Assembly: GCF_900112005.1 (NCBI RefSeq)
Contig: NZ_FOKK01000020.1
Span: 1-64,000 of the forward strand
Direction of reading: 5' to 3'
DNA length: 64,000 nt
DNA from: Algoriphagus aquimarinus
GTDB lineage: Bacteria; Bacteroidota; Bacteroidia; Cytophagales; Cyclobacteriaceae
The notes below the pieces were generated by a model that worked only from the letters and a program-made list of their open reading frames with translations, did no database searches and was not told the DNA's origin. Position 1 is the stretch's first letter; the number at the start of each line of letters is the position of its first letter. Positions 51,892 through 61,044 of this stretch are shown in pieces. Made by a program: the position numbers and the translations under genes.

Positions 51892-53532
51892 CTACGTAGC
51901 TTTTTTTTCTGGTTTCCAACCACGTTTTTCTAGTGACTTTAGGATTTCTTCATCAGTTGGCAACACCAATTCTATTTCCGGATCATTAAACAAATTATTT
52001 GCATTCGGATCAATTTCTTCTGGTTTTCTCCAAATATTTATCTGCTCCATCCCTGGCCGTTCTTCAAATCTCCAAATAAAACCTTCCAACCTAGAGTTAT
52101 CCTTATTGACTAATTGGAAAGGGGTAAACTTCCCGTCGGGCTTTATCCCATAAGTCACACGTTGTATAGCACCATCTTTAAACCTAAGCTTTATGTTGGC
52201 ACTGAGCGTCTTATTGATTCCTTGAGACAGTGTGTCTGCCTGTACAGCAAAATATAGCGACTCCCCGTTTCCATCGATATCAATCCTATCCATTTGACCA
52301 TCCACAAAATAGCCCATCATGGTTCGACCCTTCATCTGATTAAAATTAAGTAGTGTGTCTTGCGTGATCACAAATACTTTATCCTTCATGAAAACCCTAT
52401 CCAACTCTTCATTGGCAAGGTAAAAAACCATACTGTCAGCTGTAATCTGACTTTTTTGATTCCACATTACAGGATCTTTGAACAGCTGAATCGAGGAATC
52501 AGAGTAATTATAAACCAATGAATCCGCAAGCCCAGCCAAGTCTGTTTTCACCAGTTTTACAGATCGAAAAGCCAGGAGGTATTTCATGGAATCAGCCTCT
52601 CCATCCTGAGAAATCAAGGTGTCGGAAGCCATATACAAGGTGTCTTTTTCAAAATACTTTCTCACTAATGCATTTCCGTGCACCAAACTATACTTTCGCC
52701 CTTCCCAATATTCTCCCACGTCTCCAAAGACCTCAACCTTCCGCTCCTTATTAAGCACACTTACATCATCTTTCCCTTCATAGTACTCATCTAACTCACT
52801 ATAATATAGTTCCTTTGCTTTTATCCTACTGGTTTCAGTTTCTACAATCCCATCATAAAAAGTAAACTTTTTTGCCTGGGTATTATAAAAACTGCCATTT
52901 TGAGCATCAAGCGTATTGCCATCTTTGGAAATCAGATTTGTCAAACCTTTTGTTTCAGCAGTCTTCGGGATAGTCATGTAAACCAGGTCGTTGGTTTTCA
53001 TGGTGTAATCAGGGTTGACTAGCACCACATCCTTCTTGAATGTAATCTTCTCAATATTCACCTCGTAGGTACCTTGTTCGCTTGTGAGCACATTGACCGA
53101 GTCAACTACTTTTCCATCATTATAGTAATAGGCAATGTTTCCGGCACGGTCATAATCCAAGTACTCTGTAGTAAGTGTGGTTTTTTGGTTTGTGAAAACA
53201 ACATGATTTCTAAGCTTTGCGAATTGGGTATTTCCATCGTATTCGGCATAAGTACTGGTCGTCTGCACAGGATCTTTCACGTCCACTATCCTTACATTCC
53301 CAAATAGTCTAGCCTTATTTTCTGCTCTAAAAAAATGAGCCGAATCACAATAAATCAACGTATTCTTATGCTTCATTTCTACATCACCAAGCAAGCGCTC
53401 AAAATTTTTGGAACCAAGCAAAGTGCCTGCGCTATTGATCTCTAACACAGATTTTTCCTGAGAAAAAGCAGGTGTCGCTATTCCCAAAAAGCCCAGAAGG
53501 ATAATAAAACTTGTAAGTGCTGTAAATCTCAT
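51892..53532 (-). CDS. OstA/LptA-like protein
   Basis: A 546-residue exported protein with signal peptide (MRFTALTSFIILLGFLGIATPAFS). It consists of beta-jellyroll repeats of the LptA/OstA type, seen as LLGDVEMKHKNTLIYCDSAHFF, ARLFGNVRIVD, VEVFGDVGEYWEGRKYSLV and AFRSVKLVKTDL. It probably belongs to the LPS-transport bridge of the periplasm, although it is longer than E. coli LptA. Divergent from tilS, with overlapping promoters at 53550-53581. Confidence 0.82.
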   Translation of the reverse strand: MRFTALTSFIILLGFLGIATPAFSQEKSVLEINSAGTLLGSKNFERLLGDVEMKHKNTLIYCDSAHFFRAENKARLFGNVRIVDVKDPVQTTSTYAEYDGNTQFAKLRNHVVFTNQKTTLTTEYLDYDRAGNIAYYYNDGKVVDSVNVLTSEQGTYEVNIEKITFKKDVVLVNPDYTMKTNDLVYMTIPKTAETKGLTNLISKDGNTLDAQNGSFYNTQAKKFTFYDGIVETETSRIKAKELYYSELDEYYEGKDDVSVLNKERKVEVFGDVGEYWEGRKYSLVHGNALVRKYFEKDTLYMASDTLISQDGEADSMKYLLAFRSVKLVKTDLAGLADSLVYNYSDSSIQLFKDPVMWNQKSQITADSMVFYLANEELDRVFMKDKVFVITQDTLLNFNQMKGRTMMGYFVDGQMDRIDIDGNGESLYFAVQADTLSQGINKTLSANIKLRFKDGAIQRVTYGIKPDGKFTPFQLVNKDNSRLEGFIWRFEERPGMEQINIWRKPEEIDPNANNLFNDPEIELVLPTDEEILKSLEKRGWKPEKKAT

Positions 53533-53549
53533 ATTGGATCGAATGTGGG

Positions 53550-53581
53550 CAAAATTAGTAGAAAATGATATTTTTGGTCAA
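53550..53581. promoter_or_regulatory. Overlapping divergent promoters of ostA-like gene and tilS
   Basis: Leftward: TAATTTTG at 53557-53550 with TTG at 53581-53579, spacer 21 nt. Rightward: TATTTTTG at 53569-53576, ending 4 bp before the tilS ATG at 53581, so tilS would be nearly leaderless. Only one polymerase can occupy this 32-bp stretch at a time. Confidence 0.45.
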
Positions 53582-54900
53582 TGGTTGAAGCTTTTATCCG
53601 GCATATCCGGAACAAAACAATTTTAGATCCCTCCAAAACCTACCTATTGGCAAGCAGCGGCGGTATAGACAGTATGTGCCTAGGCAATCTTCTTACCAAA
53701 GCGGAAATCCCTTTTGAGATAGCTCATGTTAATTTTCAATTACGCGGAAAAGACAGCGATGATGACGAAGAATTTCTAAGAAAATGGGCGAATTCCTGTG
53801 GGAAAACTTTCCATGTACATCATGCTGATACATACTCTTTCGCATCAGAACGAAATATCTCTACGCAAATGGCAGCAAGAGAGATACGTTATGAGTGGTT
53901 TGAAAAATTAAGAACAGAGCGAAAATTAGATGGAATTATTCTAGCCCATCATGAAGACGATCAGATCGAGACTATTTTTCTGAATCTACTTCGAGGCACT
54001 GGCATAGAAGGTATTTATGGAATGGCTGAGCGCAGAGGCTGGTTGATCCGTCCCCTACTACCTTTTGGGCGAAAAGAAATTCTAGATTATGTACTCACGA
54101 ATCAGATCGAATGGAGAGAAGATAGTTCTAACGAAAAAACTGATTACAAACGTAATAAGCTTCGTCACATTAGTTTACCAGCCCTTTATGGTACAGCTGA
54201 GGATGCGAAGTCAAATTTACTCAACAGTTTCGCTAGGTTAAAAGACACTGGAAAGGCTTTTACAGCGCTTTTCGACAATTGGAAAAAGGAAAAAGTTAAA
54301 GAAGTTGACGGACTTCATATTGTTCAATTAGCTGATATTGTGAGAACCACTGGTGCAGCTTCACTAGTTTACTTTTGGCTTCGCCCCTACGGCTTCAATT
54401 CCGATCAGGCGCAGGATATTCTGGAAACATGCCAATCTGGTGATTCGGGCAAACTATTCGAAAGCTCAAGCCATCTACTCAATCTTGACAGAAATCAGCT
54501 CATCCTCGCTCCAGCTCCGGTAGACTTTGATTCTATTACAATTTCCGAAAATGACATTGACTTTACTTTGCCCGAAGGCAGGTATGAAATCCTAAAATTG
54601 GACGGAAAAGAAGATCTGGATAAAACTAGACAAAATGCCATGCTCGATCTTGAACGACTTAATTTCCCTTTAGAAATCCGAACTTGGCAAGAAGGTGATC
54701 GATTTATCCCCCTTGGCATGAAGAACGCCAAGAAAATCTCGGACTTTTTAATAGATTTGAAAATACCCGTAGTGAAAAAACATGCTGTGAAAGTATTACT
54801 TTCGGAAGGACAGATAGCTTGGGTTATAGGTTTTAGAATTGCTGATTGGGCAAAATCAACAGCAGCAACCCGAAAACTACTTTATCTAAAAAAACGATAA
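53581..54900 (+). CDS. tilS: tRNA(Ile)-lysidine synthase TilS
   Basis: A 439-residue N-type ATP pyrophosphatase that converts C34 of the CAU tRNA-Ile to lysidine so that it reads AUA. The PP-loop is LASSGGIDSMCLG near residue 25, followed by HVNFQLRGKDSDDDEEFL and LAHHEDDQIETIFLNLLRGTG. Substrate-binding C-terminal domains have RTWQEGDRFIPLGM and KISDFLIDLKIP. Normal length. Starts the rightward block with its own promoter; a cyclic-nucleotide-binding gene follows 3 bp later. Confidence 0.95.
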   Translation: MVEAFIRHIRNKTILDPSKTYLLASSGGIDSMCLGNLLTKAEIPFEIAHVNFQLRGKDSDDDEEFLRKWANSCGKTFHVHHADTYSFASERNISTQMAAREIRYEWFEKLRTERKLDGIILAHHEDDQIETIFLNLLRGTGIEGIYGMAERRGWLIRPLLPFGRKEILDYVLTNQIEWREDSSNEKTDYKRNKLRHISLPALYGTAEDAKSNLLNSFARLKDTGKAFTALFDNWKKEKVKEVDGLHIVQLADIVRTTGAASLVYFWLRPYGFNSDQAQDILETCQSGDSGKLFESSSHLLNLDRNQLILAPAPVDFDSITISENDIDFTLPEGRYEILKLDGKEDLDKTRQNAMLDLERLNFPLEIRTWQEGDRFIPLGMKNAKKISDFLIDLKIPVVKKHAVKVLLSEGQIAWVIGFRIADWAKSTAATRKLLYLKKR

Positions 54901-54903
54901 AAA

Positions 54904-55419
54904 ATGCGTAATCCATTTTCTAAAACGTACACAGAGTCAGAAGAAAAAATGTTCAAGTTTCTTGGACAAATCAAATTCTTTGAGCGCCTGAAAAATAAAG
55001 AAATGATTCGATTCATCCCAGCGATGCATCATCGAAAGTATGTGAAGGATGAGGTGGTATTCTTCAGTAAGGATCCTAGCCAAGCTCTGTACCTAGTCCA
55101 AAGCGGAGATATTTGCCTTACTATAGATATTAAAGACAATTTTGAAACCATACTAGAAGTCAAGAGAGGGGAAGCTTTTGGAGAAAACTCACTGCTTGAA
55201 AACTCCAAGAGAACTTACACGGCGCTAATTGTCTCGGACGAGGCGGAATTAATCGTAATCCCTCACTTTGCTATTCAAGAGGTTTTTGACAGCAACCCAA
55301 AGATTAAAGCAAAAATGATGACTTCCTTAGCGGAATACTACAATCAGAACAATCAGCGACTTTTCCGCTCTTATAGGGAATCGTTTGGGTTCTTCAGTCT
55401 CCGCCAAATGTTTGAATAG
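54904..55419 (+). CDS. Cyclic nucleotide-binding domain protein
   Basis: A 171-residue protein whose residues 20-130 make a single cNMP-binding beta-roll (FFERLKNKEMIRFIPAMHH, ALYLVQSGDICLTID, RGEAFGENSLLENSKRTYTA). The phosphate-binding cassette is GEAFGENSLLENSKRTYTA, with Arg as in CAP, so nucleotide binding is plausible. There is no helix-turn-helix domain; the tail is a helix rich in Tyr, Arg and Phe. Starts 3 bp after tilS. Perhaps a signalling or membrane-associated protein. Confidence 0.85.
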   Translation: MRNPFSKTYTESEEKMFKFLGQIKFFERLKNKEMIRFIPAMHHRKYVKDEVVFFSKDPSQALYLVQSGDICLTIDIKDNFETILEVKRGEAFGENSLLENSKRTYTALIVSDEAELIVIPHFAIQEVFDSNPKIKAKMMTSLAEYYNQNNQRLFRSYRESFGFFSLRQMFE

Positions 55420-55566
55420 TAACATTCAAACACCCAATTTCGCTTTTGTCAAAAAACCTTAATTACTTCCAAAGTATTCTGGGCTCTGTTTCGAATCCTA
55501 GGCATTGTTTAATAACTTAGCGCCGCTTTTTAACGCAACATATTCATATAAAAATTTATAAATCTA

Positions 55567-56502
55567 ATGAGCAAAGTAACCGTAGTAGGAGCTGGTAACG
55601 TAGGCGCAACCTGTGCCGATGTATTAGCATATCGCGAAATCGCTGAGGAAATTGTACTAATTGACATCAAAGAAGGCGTAGCTGAAGGTAAAGCACTTGA
55701 CATTTTCCAAAAGGCACCTATCAACCAATACGATAGCCGCACCACTGGAAGCACAAACGATTATAGCAAAACTGCTAATTCTGATGTAGTAGTAATCACT
55801 TCAGGCCTTCCTCGTAAGCCAGGCATGACTCGTGACGACTTGATCGAAACCAACGCTGGTATCGTGAAGTCTGTGACTGAAAACGTAATCAAGCATTCTC
55901 CAAATGCTATCATCATTGTGGTTTCTAACCCTCTTGATGTAATGACTTACCAAGCGCATATCACTGCTGGTATTTCTAGAAATAAAGTAATCGGTATGGC
56001 TGGTATCTTGGATACAGCACGTTACAGAGCTTTCCTTGCTGAAGAATTGAACGTATCTCCAAAGGAAATCCAGGCGATCCTAATGGGAGGTCATGGTGAC
56101 ACGATGGTTCCACTTCCTCGTTACACTACAGTAGCTGGTATCCCTGTAACTGAATTGGTAGCTAAAGACAAACTGGACGCAATCATCGAAAGAACGAAAT
56201 TCGGTGGTGGTGAACTAGTGAAGCTAATGGGTACTTCTGCTTGGTATGCTCCAGGAGCTGCTGCTGCACAAATGGTAGAAGCGATCTTGAAAAATCAAAG
56301 AAGAGTATTCCCAGTTTGTATCAAACTAGAAGGCGAATACGGTATCGACGATTGCTACCTAGGTGTACCAGTTATTCTTGGCAAAAACGGTGTTGAGAAA
56401 GTATTGGAACTAGATCTAAATGCTGAAGAAAAAGCACTTCTTGAAACTTCTAGAGGTCACGTGAAAGAAGTGATGGAAGTTTTGAACAAGCTAGGCAAGT
56501 AA
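55567..56502 (+). CDS. mdh: Malate dehydrogenase
   Basis: A 311-residue NAD-dependent malate dehydrogenase of the LDH-like type (TCA cycle, malate to oxaloacetate). Shows GAGNVGATCADVLA at the NAD site with Asp in VLIDIKEG, the substrate Arg pair in LPRKPGMTRDDLIETNAG, VSNPLDVMTYQAH, and the catalytic His in MGGHGDTMVPLPRY. Codon use is strongly biased toward common codons, in line with high expression. Stand-alone, ended by the terminator at 56520. Confidence 0.97.
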   Translation: MSKVTVVGAGNVGATCADVLAYREIAEEIVLIDIKEGVAEGKALDIFQKAPINQYDSRTTGSTNDYSKTANSDVVVITSGLPRKPGMTRDDLIETNAGIVKSVTENVIKHSPNAIIIVVSNPLDVMTYQAHITAGISRNKVIGMAGILDTARYRAFLAEELNVSPKEIQAILMGGHGDTMVPLPRYTTVAGIPVTELVAKDKLDAIIERTKFGGGELVKLMGTSAWYAPGAAAAQMVEAILKNQRRVFPVCIKLEGEYGIDDCYLGVPVILGKNGVEKVLELDLNAEEKALLETSRGHVKEVMEVLNKLGK

Positions 56503-56519
56503 TTCTAGAACATTTATAC

Positions 56520-56572
56520 ATCAGACCTGAGATTCTCTTCCTTTTGTGAGGGTTTCTTAGGTCTGATTTTTG
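56520..56572 (+). terminator. Terminator of mdh
   Basis: Arms ATCAGACCT (56520-56528) and AGGTCTGAT (56559-56567) pair over 9 bp, with a long loop and then TTTTTG. Confidence 0.7.
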
Positions 56573-56602
56573 TAATATGCCGTCTGAATCATCCTTGAGC
56601 CT

Positions 56603-59308
56603 GTGAAGATCTGGAAAAGCCTACTTATACTTTTTATCACCATTCTCCTAGCTGGGGGTGGATTCTGGATCTACAAATCATACTTTTCTTCACGTCAAGT
56701 CAATAGCTTACAGGTCATTAGTCAAAATGCAGTTTTTGTATTTGAAACTCATGAAGGCGCAGAACAGTGGAATTCTATCGTCAATGATCCGATCTGGCAG
56801 ATTTTAAAAACTTTCCCAGCATTTCAACGATTATCGGATCAGCTCTTTACTTTGGATAGTCTAAACGGTGGTTCAGGAAAAATAGCCAAATCCCTGAACA
56901 ATCAGCAGTCCACTATCAGTCTCCATTCTACTGGTATTGAAACTTTCGAATTACTTTTTACCATAAATCTAAATCCTTCAACTGCAACCAATTTCATTGA
57001 GGAAATTAAGTCACGTATCCCTGCAGGATCAAGATTTCAACCTAGAAAATATTCTGATCAAGATGTACTGGAATATTACGATTCCAACAACGACAGACTT
57101 TGGAGTATTTCTTTGCTCGGAGATCTAGCTGTCATCTCCTCTTCCTCTTTCCTAGTGGAAGAAGCCATCCGCTTCTTTGTAAATGAAGATCAGCAAAGCT
57201 TTTATTCACTGGTGAAGCCCATCCCATACAATTCAGACGCACAGGGAAGGCTTCTACTTTCTGGTAAAGGACTGGGTAGCTTATTGAAAGGAATTAGTGG
57301 CCAACGAGAAAGCACCGCAATTGCAGGTTTAGAGATCATGCCTGGGGTAGTGGCACTAGACTTGATTCTGGAGGAAAACCAAATGGTTTTCAAAGGACCA
57401 GTCTTGTATGAAGAGGCTATAAATTTCACACCTTCTATTCAAGCCAATCTCACTGCTTTTGAAGAAGTTATCTCCAATCGGACTCTAGCACTCACTCAGA
57501 TCAATTTAGAAAGTATCTACGAAACGCAAAAAATCACTAATAGAGCGTTTACAGCAAGAGCAACTTTTAGTGGAGACATACAACGTAAGCTTCTTGATAA
57601 AGGCTTCTTGGACAGCTTCACTGGAGAGTTGTATTTACTTGATCTAGAAAATACTGGCGGTGTAGATCAAAATCTCGCCCTTCTCTCTAGATCCCGTGAT
57701 ATCGATCTTGCAATACAGCAACTCAAAGAATTTCAAGAAAGTGAGAGTGATGAAGGCTCAGACTACTACTCAGGACACGAGATTCTTTACTTTTCGGAAG
57801 AAGATTTTCCCGCACATTTGTTTGAAGGGAAATTCCCAGGCTTTGGACAAACCTTTATTACTTCAGAGAATGACATTCTGATTTTCACCAATTCTCAGCA
57901 AGCCATGAAGCTGATTTTGGCTGACATTAATTCTGGAAGCACTTGGGGCAAATCATCCAGAGCCCCTGAAGCTAAAAAGGATTTGAGCCCAACTTCAGGC
58001 TTCAGCCGCATGTATTTGACAGATCACATTTGGGATACTTGGACTAAAAAAGCGAATCCTTCTTGGAGTTCTTTCCTTCAAAAATACTCCGAAGCATTCC
58101 AGTCTTTTCCATGGGTCTCCTTCAAAATCAATCAAATCCAAGATAGAACTGAAGCGACTTTGAGCTTCCCATATGATGGACAATCCAAACCAACCATAGA
58201 GACTACTGATGCTATCTCATTGCAGCCTAGCAATAGAATCTCCTTTAATCAGCCGCTAATCTATGGACCAAAGTCTGTTATTAATTATCAGGACAACACC
58301 GAAGACCTACTCGTTCAAGATCAAAACAATGTATTGCATTTGATCAACTCTGCGGGACAGGAGGTGTATTCAGTACCTCTTTCCGGACCGATCGTATCAG
58401 ATGCTTTCCAAATTGATTACTATAAGAACTCAAAGCTTCAGATTTTGGTGGCCACGGCTGATAGAATATATGGAATAGATAGACTTGGAAGCGCCTTACC
58501 AGGCTATCCATTAGGAGTAAATAACGAAAACATCAATCATCTAAATCTGGTTGATTATAGTAACTCGAAAGACTACCGTTATTTCATCAGTACCGCTGAG
58601 GGCAATTTGTACTTACTAGACAAAACTGGTGAAAAACTAGAGGGCTGGGATCCAAATCGAATAGGCTCCAAAACAATTGGAGCACCTGCACATTACCGAG
58701 TTCCAGGCAAAGGTGACTACATGGTCGCTTTAACAGAAAATGGAAATCTGCAGCTTTTCAATCGAAGAGGGGAAAGTCAATCGGGCTCTTCTGTTAAACT
58801 CGGAGATTCATTTGCTTCTAGCTTGATCGCATGGAGTGACCCAAAGTCTCGCTCCACCAAACTCGTAGGAATTACAAAAAATGGCGAGGTTATCCATTCT
58901 AATTTCAACGGGGAAATCGGTTATAGAAATCAACTGATCAAAAATGACCGAGACAGTGAATTCCTGTTAGTTCCTGATCAGAAGCAAAATGACTTTGTCT
59001 TTATTTCTCGTCAGTTTAATGAAGTAAGTGTCCTCGACCGAAGCGAAAAGCCACTTTTCAGTACGCGTGTGTCAGATGAAAAACTGATCTATCAATATTT
59101 TGATTTTGGATCTGACAGGCAATTATTCGCAGTAACGGACCTTAACCAAGAGTTCTGCTACTTATATGATATGAAAGGAAACTTGCAGACCACCATGCCG
59201 TTGGAAAGCACTGGCCCTATCCAGATTACCTATCAATCTTCCCTAGGACAGTATCTTATCAGAACAGTGAGTGGTTCTACCCTTACGGTATTCCAACTGG
59301 CAGATTAG
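56603..59308 (+). CDS. Large membrane-anchored protein with C-terminal beta-propeller
   Basis: A 901-residue protein starting at a GTG (56603) with a single membrane helix at residues 5-24 and the rest in the periplasm. The N-terminal ~500 residues are a DUF3352-like domain of unclear role (FETHEGAEQWNSIVNDPIWQ). The last ~320 residues look like a PQQ-type or WD-like propeller with NYQDNTEDLLVQDQNNVLHLI, LVATADRIYGIDRLG and FISTAEGNLYLLDKTGEKLEG blades. Conserved among Bacteroidota by texture, but I do not know a function. It stands between mdh and an MscS channel. Confidence 0.7.
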   Translation: MKIWKSLLILFITILLAGGGFWIYKSYFSSRQVNSLQVISQNAVFVFETHEGAEQWNSIVNDPIWQILKTFPAFQRLSDQLFTLDSLNGGSGKIAKSLNNQQSTISLHSTGIETFELLFTINLNPSTATNFIEEIKSRIPAGSRFQPRKYSDQDVLEYYDSNNDRLWSISLLGDLAVISSSSFLVEEAIRFFVNEDQQSFYSLVKPIPYNSDAQGRLLLSGKGLGSLLKGISGQRESTAIAGLEIMPGVVALDLILEENQMVFKGPVLYEEAINFTPSIQANLTAFEEVISNRTLALTQINLESIYETQKITNRAFTARATFSGDIQRKLLDKGFLDSFTGELYLLDLENTGGVDQNLALLSRSRDIDLAIQQLKEFQESESDEGSDYYSGHEILYFSEEDFPAHLFEGKFPGFGQTFITSENDILIFTNSQQAMKLILADINSGSTWGKSSRAPEAKKDLSPTSGFSRMYLTDHIWDTWTKKANPSWSSFLQKYSEAFQSFPWVSFKINQIQDRTEATLSFPYDGQSKPTIETTDAISLQPSNRISFNQPLIYGPKSVINYQDNTEDLLVQDQNNVLHLINSAGQEVYSVPLSGPIVSDAFQIDYYKNSKLQILVATADRIYGIDRLGSALPGYPLGVNNENINHLNLVDYSNSKDYRYFISTAEGNLYLLDKTGEKLEGWDPNRIGSKTIGAPAHYRVPGKGDYMVALTENGNLQLFNRRGESQSGSSVKLGDSFASSLIAWSDPKSRSTKLVGITKNGEVIHSNFNGEIGYRNQLIKNDRDSEFLLVPDQKQNDFVFISRQFNEVSVLDRSEKPLFSTRVSDEKLIYQYFDFGSDRQLFAVTDLNQEFCYLYDMKGNLQTTMPLESTGPIQITYQSSLGQYLIRTVSGSTLTVFQLAD

Positions 59309-59324
59309 GCATATCCGAATTTTC

Positions 59325-59355
59325 TTTGGCTTAGGCTGATGATTGGCTAACTTGC
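59325..59355 (+). promoter_or_regulatory. Possible promoter of the MscS gene
   Basis: TTTG at 59325-59328, exactly 19 nt, then TAACTTGC at 59348-59355. The -33 and spacing are ideal, the -7 box only partial. Transcription would start about 15 nt before the ATG. Confidence 0.4.
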
Positions 59356-59376
59356 AAAAAATCACCAATTCAACTA

Positions 59377-61032
59377 ATGCTGAAAAAGTACCTCCTACTA
59401 GTATCCTTGCTTATATGGGTTAGCACTCACTCTTTTGCCCAGCTGATTTCAGACAATCAGGACATTTATCAGGTAGGCAATTCAGTAAACTTGAGCTCGC
59501 CTTATCACACCACCCTTTCATTTTTCTACAACTTAGAAGAGGGACATTATAATCCGGAAAATGCGGCAAAGGCACTTGACCTATCGGATGTTAAGGATCA
59601 AAAAGGACAGAGTTTAGCCATCAAACTTAAGCAGATTTTTGAAGGAAAAGGGATCATAGTACGCACGAGTGAGATCCCAAATGAACAAAACTACAACGAC
59701 ACTACTTCCACTTCTGGAGAGAGCATCTACTATTTCGATAAACAAAAACTACCTGGGATTTTTCTCCAAAAGAATGGTGATAATTGGAAATATTCAGCTT
59801 TCAGCGTCAGCCAAATAGACGAGCTTCATTCGGAAACTTACCCTTATGGCACCGCTAAACTCTTGAATATCCTGCCAAAAATTGGTAATCAAGAATATCT
59901 TGGGCTTCACCTTTGGCAGTTAGTAGGCCTGTTTATACTGGTCTTACTTGTATTCCTCTCCCATTGGATTTTCACTTTGGTTGTAGACAAATTAATGCTG
60001 TACCTATTTAAAAGGTATGGTTATGGCAAAGTCGGCGAAGACTATATTTTGCCAGTAGCACGCGTGATCAGTTTCTATTTGATCGTAGTATTACTGTCAC
60101 TTTTCATTCGAGTTCTCCAGCTCCCTATAGAGATTTGGTCATGGATTCTGATTGTGCTAAGAACACTGAAGCCATTCCTGATTACCATCATTTTCTACAA
60201 ATTGGCTGATGTAGTAGGAGCTTATTTCTCTAAACTAGCTACCAAGACTGAATCTACCTTGGATGATCAGCTGGTGCCTTTGATGCGCAAAACGCTCAAG
60301 GCATTTGTGATCATAGTGGGTACGTTGTTTATACTCCGAGATGGCCTCAATCTAGATATTATCCCATTCCTGACTGGTCTTTCTATAGGTGGTGTTGCCA
60401 TCGCTTTAGCAGCACAGGATACGATCAAAAACTTCTTTGGGTCAGTGATGATTTTCATTGATAAACCTTTCCAGGTTGGTGATTGGATCACTTCTGGAGA
60501 AATTGACGGTACTGTGGAAGAAGTAGGTTTTAGATCTACTAGAATCAGGACATTCAGAAACTCCCTGATGTATGTGCCAAATGGAAAAATAGCCGATGCA
60601 GTGCTTGATAATCATGGCCTGCGCCAATACCGAAGATTTTACACCACGTTGACGGTTACTTACGACACGCCACCTGCTCTAATTGATGAGTTTGTAAAAG
60701 GATTACGTGAAATTGTATTAGCTCATCCGGACACCAGGAAAGATGGCTTTCACGTCTATTTTAATAACCTATCTTCTTTCAGTCAGGATGTAATGTTTTA
60801 CATTTTCTTCGAGGTCCCTACTTGGGGAGAAGAACTGAGATGTAGACATGAGATTCTGATTCAGATAGTTAAACTTGCCAACACGTTAGGTGTGCGATTT
60901 GCCTTCCCTACTCAGACTTTGCATATGGAATCATTCCCTGAGAAAAAGACTCTTGTCCCCGAATATACTGGTGGATATGAATCAAAATTGAACGAGTTTA
61001 TGCAGGGCGAACTAAAGAAGAAAATGGATTGA
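59377..61032 (+). CDS. MscS-family mechanosensitive channel with periplasmic N-domain
   Basis: A 551-residue protein. Signal peptide (MLKKYLLLVSLLIWVSTHSFA), then about 160 residues of periplasmic domain, then membrane helices from about residue 185 to 335, and the MscS core: pore helix and GLSIGGVAIALAAQDTIKNFFG, FIDKPFQVGDWI, VEEVGFRSTRIRTF and PNGKIADAVLDN. E. coli MscS is 286 residues, so this is a large member. It releases solutes on osmotic downshock. The N-domain is unrecognised. Confidence 0.92.
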   Translation: MLKKYLLLVSLLIWVSTHSFAQLISDNQDIYQVGNSVNLSSPYHTTLSFFYNLEEGHYNPENAAKALDLSDVKDQKGQSLAIKLKQIFEGKGIIVRTSEIPNEQNYNDTTSTSGESIYYFDKQKLPGIFLQKNGDNWKYSAFSVSQIDELHSETYPYGTAKLLNILPKIGNQEYLGLHLWQLVGLFILVLLVFLSHWIFTLVVDKLMLYLFKRYGYGKVGEDYILPVARVISFYLIVVLLSLFIRVLQLPIEIWSWILIVLRTLKPFLITIIFYKLADVVGAYFSKLATKTESTLDDQLVPLMRKTLKAFVIIVGTLFILRDGLNLDIIPFLTGLSIGGVAIALAAQDTIKNFFGSVMIFIDKPFQVGDWITSGEIDGTVEEVGFRSTRIRTFRNSLMYVPNGKIADAVLDNHGLRQYRRFYTTLTVTYDTPPALIDEFVKGLREIVLAHPDTRKDGFHVYFNNLSSFSQDVMFYIFFEVPTWGEELRCRHEILIQIVKLANTLGVRFAFPTQTLHMESFPEKKTLVPEYTGGYESKLNEFMQGELKKKMD

Positions 61033-61044
61033 GGTATAAGCTAA

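Noticed and set aside
56603..59308. Calling the 901-residue protein a PQQ-dependent dehydrogenase
   Set aside because: Propeller-like repeats are present, but I see no PQQ-binding tryptophan-docking motif and the first half does not fit.
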